From NCBI GenBank assembly GCA_009760855.2, contig WPIO01000032.1, forward strand, positions 3,924,001 through 3,988,000: 64,000 nucleotides of DNA, in the 5' to 3' direction. The translations under genes and the position numbers were made by a program. A model generated the notes under the pieces. It saw only the letters and a list, made by a program, of their open reading frames with translations. It was not told the origin of the DNA and searched no databases. How positions within the stretch are numbered: the first letter of the stretch is position 1; the number at the start of each line of letters is the position of its first letter. Origin of the DNA: Cristatella mucedo (lineage: Eukaryota; Bryozoa; Phylactolaemata; Cristatellidae). Below are positions 60,798 to 64,000 of this stretch, in pieces.

Positions 60798-61184
60798 CTG
60801 CAGCCACAAGAGACAGAACGGTAAAGCCGTTCAGAGTCAGGTGCCACGACGGTAGCAGCATACGCTTGAAGCACATGCTGCAGTGAGTGGGAGGCAGCTC
60901 ACCCTAGGAGGCTCGGAGCCTTCGGGCCTCGAGACAGCACAGCCATCGACGTCTTTTGCTTGCCTTTCGCTAACCATGCCCCAGTTGCTAGCCGACGACC
61001 TCTAGTGAGTCGACAGCCGTGACACTACTGCTGGAGCTTCCTTCCACACGATGACCCACTCATTCATCCAGAGGCCTTGCAAGCTGCAGTAGCAGACAAA
61101 GCAGTGATTGGCTCCCCCTCGGCTTGGTCCAGCAGTCAACCAACCAGGCGACTTGTGGCTGATTTGATATCACCCACTGGTGAT

Positions 61185-61203
61185 GGGGTGGGTGGGGTGG
61201 GGG
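61185..61203 (+). other. G-quadruplex motif
   Basis: GGGGTGGGTGGGGTGGGGG: four G runs of 3-5 separated by single T loops, the most stable class of intramolecular quadruplex pattern. Confidence 0.85.
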
Positions 61204-62145
61204 TAATGATTCATACACAGCCAGCCTGCCACTCGAATGAAAAGAAGTAGCAATTGTATGATACCTCATATTGGAATGACTCAGCTCGAAAAAAGAGCAG
61301 CCCCGACTTGAGTCAGCTCAACTTCGTCCAATAAACTGTACCAACGGAGCCACCAAAGCTGCTTACTGAAAGGTGGGGGCATACCTTTCACCAGCAGCAG
61401 CTTAACTAAAGGATGGTCGAGAGGCCTCCCCCATCCTACCTAGATGCCAAGGTGCATGATCATGTTTGGGTTCATCACGGAGAGATCCGGCTTACACTAC
61501 CGGGCCGAAGTATTTACCCAGACCAGCAGCAATGTGGCCGGCCGTCGGATGACTGGTTCAACACTCTGATGATGAATCAAACAGTCAGTCGTCGGGTAGG
61601 CACAAGGAATGTATGCGATGCAATGCTCCAATGTCTGCACCGGAACAAGTGCGCCCAAACACTATCCCACCATCACCACACTTCACAGCGTGCTGAATGC
61701 AGTCGTCGCTGTATTCCTGACCTTTCTTCGGCTTGTTCCAGAGAAAATGTTCGTTGCTAAAAAGAAGTTTGATTTCGCCTGCCCTTCAAACCGAAGACCT
61801 TTCTTCAGGAGTACAGTGCGGCATACCATCTGCACCACAGCAGCCTTTCAGCTTCATGATGCTAACTTGGGTGGTGCGCTTTCATCGTGATTCAGGTGAC
61901 TGCAATAGCTTGGCCAAGCCAGCCTTCCTATCCCCTAGTGCAGCCATCTTCACAGATGTTCATCTTGTCTCGATATATTGTTCTGGCGGCCTAAGCAGCG
62001 GCTGCAGGCCATGGAGCCCTTTCTGGCTGCACCTAGCCATATGACTCTTTACATAACCTTGCTTCATATTAAGTATACACGCGATTTTCCAATGATCCGA
62101 CCCGGTTTGTAAAGGACTACCAGAATAAAATTCCAAAGTTGCTGT

Positions 62146-63110
62146 GAGCTTAAGGGGGAATGTCAAGAAAATACCTATGAAATTTGTCCGACAATCAAAT
62201 ATGTGTTTCTGGTACCTTTCGAAAGACAAATATATTAGAACTGGGATAGGAAGTTCTGCTGATGACTTCCACAAGAAAGAAAAATCGGTAATGCCAACTA
62301 CGCCTAATCCGGATGTAAATCAGAAGCAACAAATCTACAGATAAAAAATTTAACGATCTCTGCATCATATGCGATTTGTATCCCAACTTGTCGAATCTTG
62401 GTAGATCGCTATACATGCTTGAAGCTTGTTGAGGTGCATAGTTATTACTTTTATACAGCTTCAGGGTTGGTTGGTGCCTTGCAAATTAAATAGCTCAACT
62501 GATATTTCACGTATCGAAAAAAAATTTCAAATTCGAGTTCAGATCTGCTTTTTGTTTTAGCCTAGTCTTTAATATTTTTTATTTCGGTTTGATACATTTG
62601 GCTGCATACGTCCTCAAACGTCCTGGAGCTTTATGTTCGTAATCGTGGACATATAGAACCAATTGTATCAAACCGAAATCAAAAATATTAAAGACTAGGG
62701 CCAAACAAGCAGAGCTGAACTCACATTTCAAATTTCACTCCAATGCGTGAAATATTACTTTTATTTAATTTACAAGGCACCAACCAAACCTGAAAATGAA
62801 GCTGCATATAAGTCACAAGTAAGCACCTCAACAAACTTCAAGCATCTATAGCGATCTACCAAGGTTCGACAAGTTGGGATACAAGCCACATATGATGTAG
62901 AGATTGGTAAATCTTCTATTTGTAGATTTGTTGCTTCCGGTTTACATCCGGGTTAGGCGTGGTTTGCATAAAAAAAATTTCCTTTCATGCGGAAGTCGTC
63001 AGAACTTCCGATGCCAGTTCTGACATGTTTGTCTTTCGAAAGGTACCATAAACACATATTCGATTGTCGGACAAATGTCAGGTATTTTCTTGACTTTTCC
63101 CCTTAAGCTC
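62146..63110. mobile_element. Fold-back (long inverted repeat) element, TTAA-flanked
   Basis: Two arms of about 450 bp (62146-62598 and 62664-63110) are diverged reverse complements around a ~65-bp spacer. Matching pieces include GAGCTTAAGGGG / CCCCTTAAGCTC at the outer ends, TGTCAAGAAAATACCT / AGGTATTTTCTTGAC, CAACTTGTCGAA / TTCGACAAGTTGG, and GTTTGATAC / GTATCAAAC at the inner ends. Both outer ends contain TTAA (62150-62153, 63103-63106), the target of piggyBac-type transposases, so a non-autonomous DNA transposon is plausible. No transposase frame is present. Confidence 0.75.
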
Positions 63111-63546
63111 TCGGCATGCTGCAGCCAAACTGATTCACGACCGAGTGGCCAAAAAAGGGAAATAAATGGGCGAGGTGGTCGAGACCAACTTGTACACACT
63201 CATACAATGAAAAACCTCGCATATCAATCTTCTTTAGGTCTTGGTTCTAAAAAGGGAACAAGATTTTTTTAAATTGCCGATTAGTGCACTCTAACTGATC
63301 CATTTTGACTATTTCTGTTGTATATGTCATCCTATTCTTGCCTCAAAGTCTCCACAAGGTGCAATCCATTATTAAGTCTGTCACTACTAAGCTGTTAAGC
63401 TGCTTGTAGCCCCAACAGCATTGGAATGTGACCTCTCCCTGTGGTGCATAAATACTTTGACCTTGTTTGCATATGTAAATCGGGCAGAGAAGGAATTGCA
63501 GGAGAGGTGGCTTCTTAAGCTACAGATTCAGCAGATAAACGTGACA
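63111..63546. other. Unassigned sequence
   Basis: Flank between the fold-back element and the tandem repeat; nothing recognised. Confidence 0.35.
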
Positions 63547-63770
63547 AATCTGCACGGGCATAGCCAAATCTGTACAAGCTAGGACCAAAATATGTGCAAG
63601 ATTGGACTATAATCGGCACAAAATAAGGCCTATATCTGCGCAAGACAGAGCTAAAATATATTGCAAGACAGCCCCAAAAGATCTTGCAAGCTAGCAGCTA
63701 AACCTGAGCAAGACGGCTTAAATGTGTACAAGACAGGACCAAATATTTTTCTGTGCAAGACAAGAGCGAA
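63547..63770. repeat. Degenerate ~22-bp tandem repeat
   Basis: About ten irregular units of the form AAATCTGTGCAAGACAGGACC (for example CTGTACAAGCTAGGACC, CTGCGCAAGACAGAGCT, GTGTACAAGACAGGACC). Spacing is 20-25 bp with many substitutions, indicating an old array. Confidence 0.75.
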
Positions 63771-63779
63771 TTCTCTACA

Positions 63780-64000
63780 CACCATTGCTGCATGCATTGA
63801 TGACAAACTCAAATGGATATGCGATTCATACCTCGGAAAACCCAACCCTCAAAATCGACTCTGCCAGCATATCTCCTGTTGAATCTGCATGCAATCTAGG
63901 TATCCAGCTCTAAATTGCCCTTTCATAAGACGACCACATCAGCTCCACAGTCAAGTCTGCCTTCTTTACACTACATAACACTGCTCAAATTCGGGCTTGC
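63780..64000 (+). mobile_element. F1 LINE RT fragment running off the right edge
   Basis: In plus-strand frames: ACIDDKLKWICDSYLGKPN, then DSASISPVESACNLGIQL, then DDHISSTVKSAFFTLHNTAQ. These match FLKLNDDKTNLLAMGKPS, ACISAVQSARNLG and DDRISSTVKSAYFQLHNITK of the 20.3-22.0 kb copy. At least one in-frame stop and frame changes show it is decayed. Confidence 0.8.

Larger units (their letters stand above)
59501..62145. other. Unassigned sequence with G-quadruplex motif
   Basis: Apart from the candidate exon at 60703-60797 and the G-rich motif at 61185-61203, nothing was recognised. Confidence 0.4.

Noticed and set aside
63547-63770. CRISPR-like array
   Set aside because: The repeats are degenerate, contiguous and without unique spacers, and the genome is eukaryotic.

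Overview
The window reads as nuclear DNA of an animal, most likely an invertebrate. It is sparse in genes and rich in introns and repeats. Evidence for this is GT-AG (and one GC-AG) spliced exons of the metazoan protein 4.1 (FERM) family, L2/CR1-like LINEs, tRNA-derived SINEs and long CT, AT and CA microsatellites. The visible 4.1 gene lacks an obvious spectrin-actin-binding segment, as in non-vertebrate 4.1/coracle proteins. I cannot name the species.

Two related 4.1-type genes lie on the minus strand, head to tail. Gene B (46087-51149) can be followed exon by exon through 11 exons, 1881 nt in one continuous frame: FERM F1-F3, FERM-adjacent (FA) region, a Gly/Ser/Thr-rich linker, and a 4.1 C-terminal domain ending in a stop. 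One possible further 5' exon, encoding poly-alanine, lies at 60703-60797. Gene A (1557-6291) shows only three F1/F2 exons before leaving the left edge. Those exons have exactly the lengths and phases of the matching gene B exons (159, 108, 43 nt), so the pair looks like an old tandem duplication with intron growth in A. The products would be cortical membrane-skeleton adaptors that link transmembrane proteins to the cytoskeleton.

The 40 kb between the genes is mostly decayed retroelements. LINE family F1, with an (ATT)n tail, has copies at 8.7, 18.9-20.2, 20.3-22.0, 29.1, 33.9, 34.8-35.6 and 41.1 kb and at the right edge. LINE family F2 has a near-complete degraded copy at 22.06-25.6 kb and 3' fragments at 36.8-37.9, 53.0-53.2 and 58.6-59.5 kb. 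SINE-A has a tRNA head joined to the F1-type tail. SINE-B has a tRNA-like head with a palindrome next to its B box, and one copy is nested inside an F1 LINE. CpG-rich blocks at 13.85-16.1 and 31.1-33.4 kb are possible promoters.

The right third (51.2-64 kb) holds a 366-bp CA repeat, an F2 LINE fragment, a G-quadruplex motif, a ~965-bp fold-back element with ~450-bp inverted arms flanked by TTAA, and a degenerate ~22-bp tandem repeat leading into an F1 LINE that runs off the edge. No rRNA, functional tRNA, CRISPR or viral gene was recognised.
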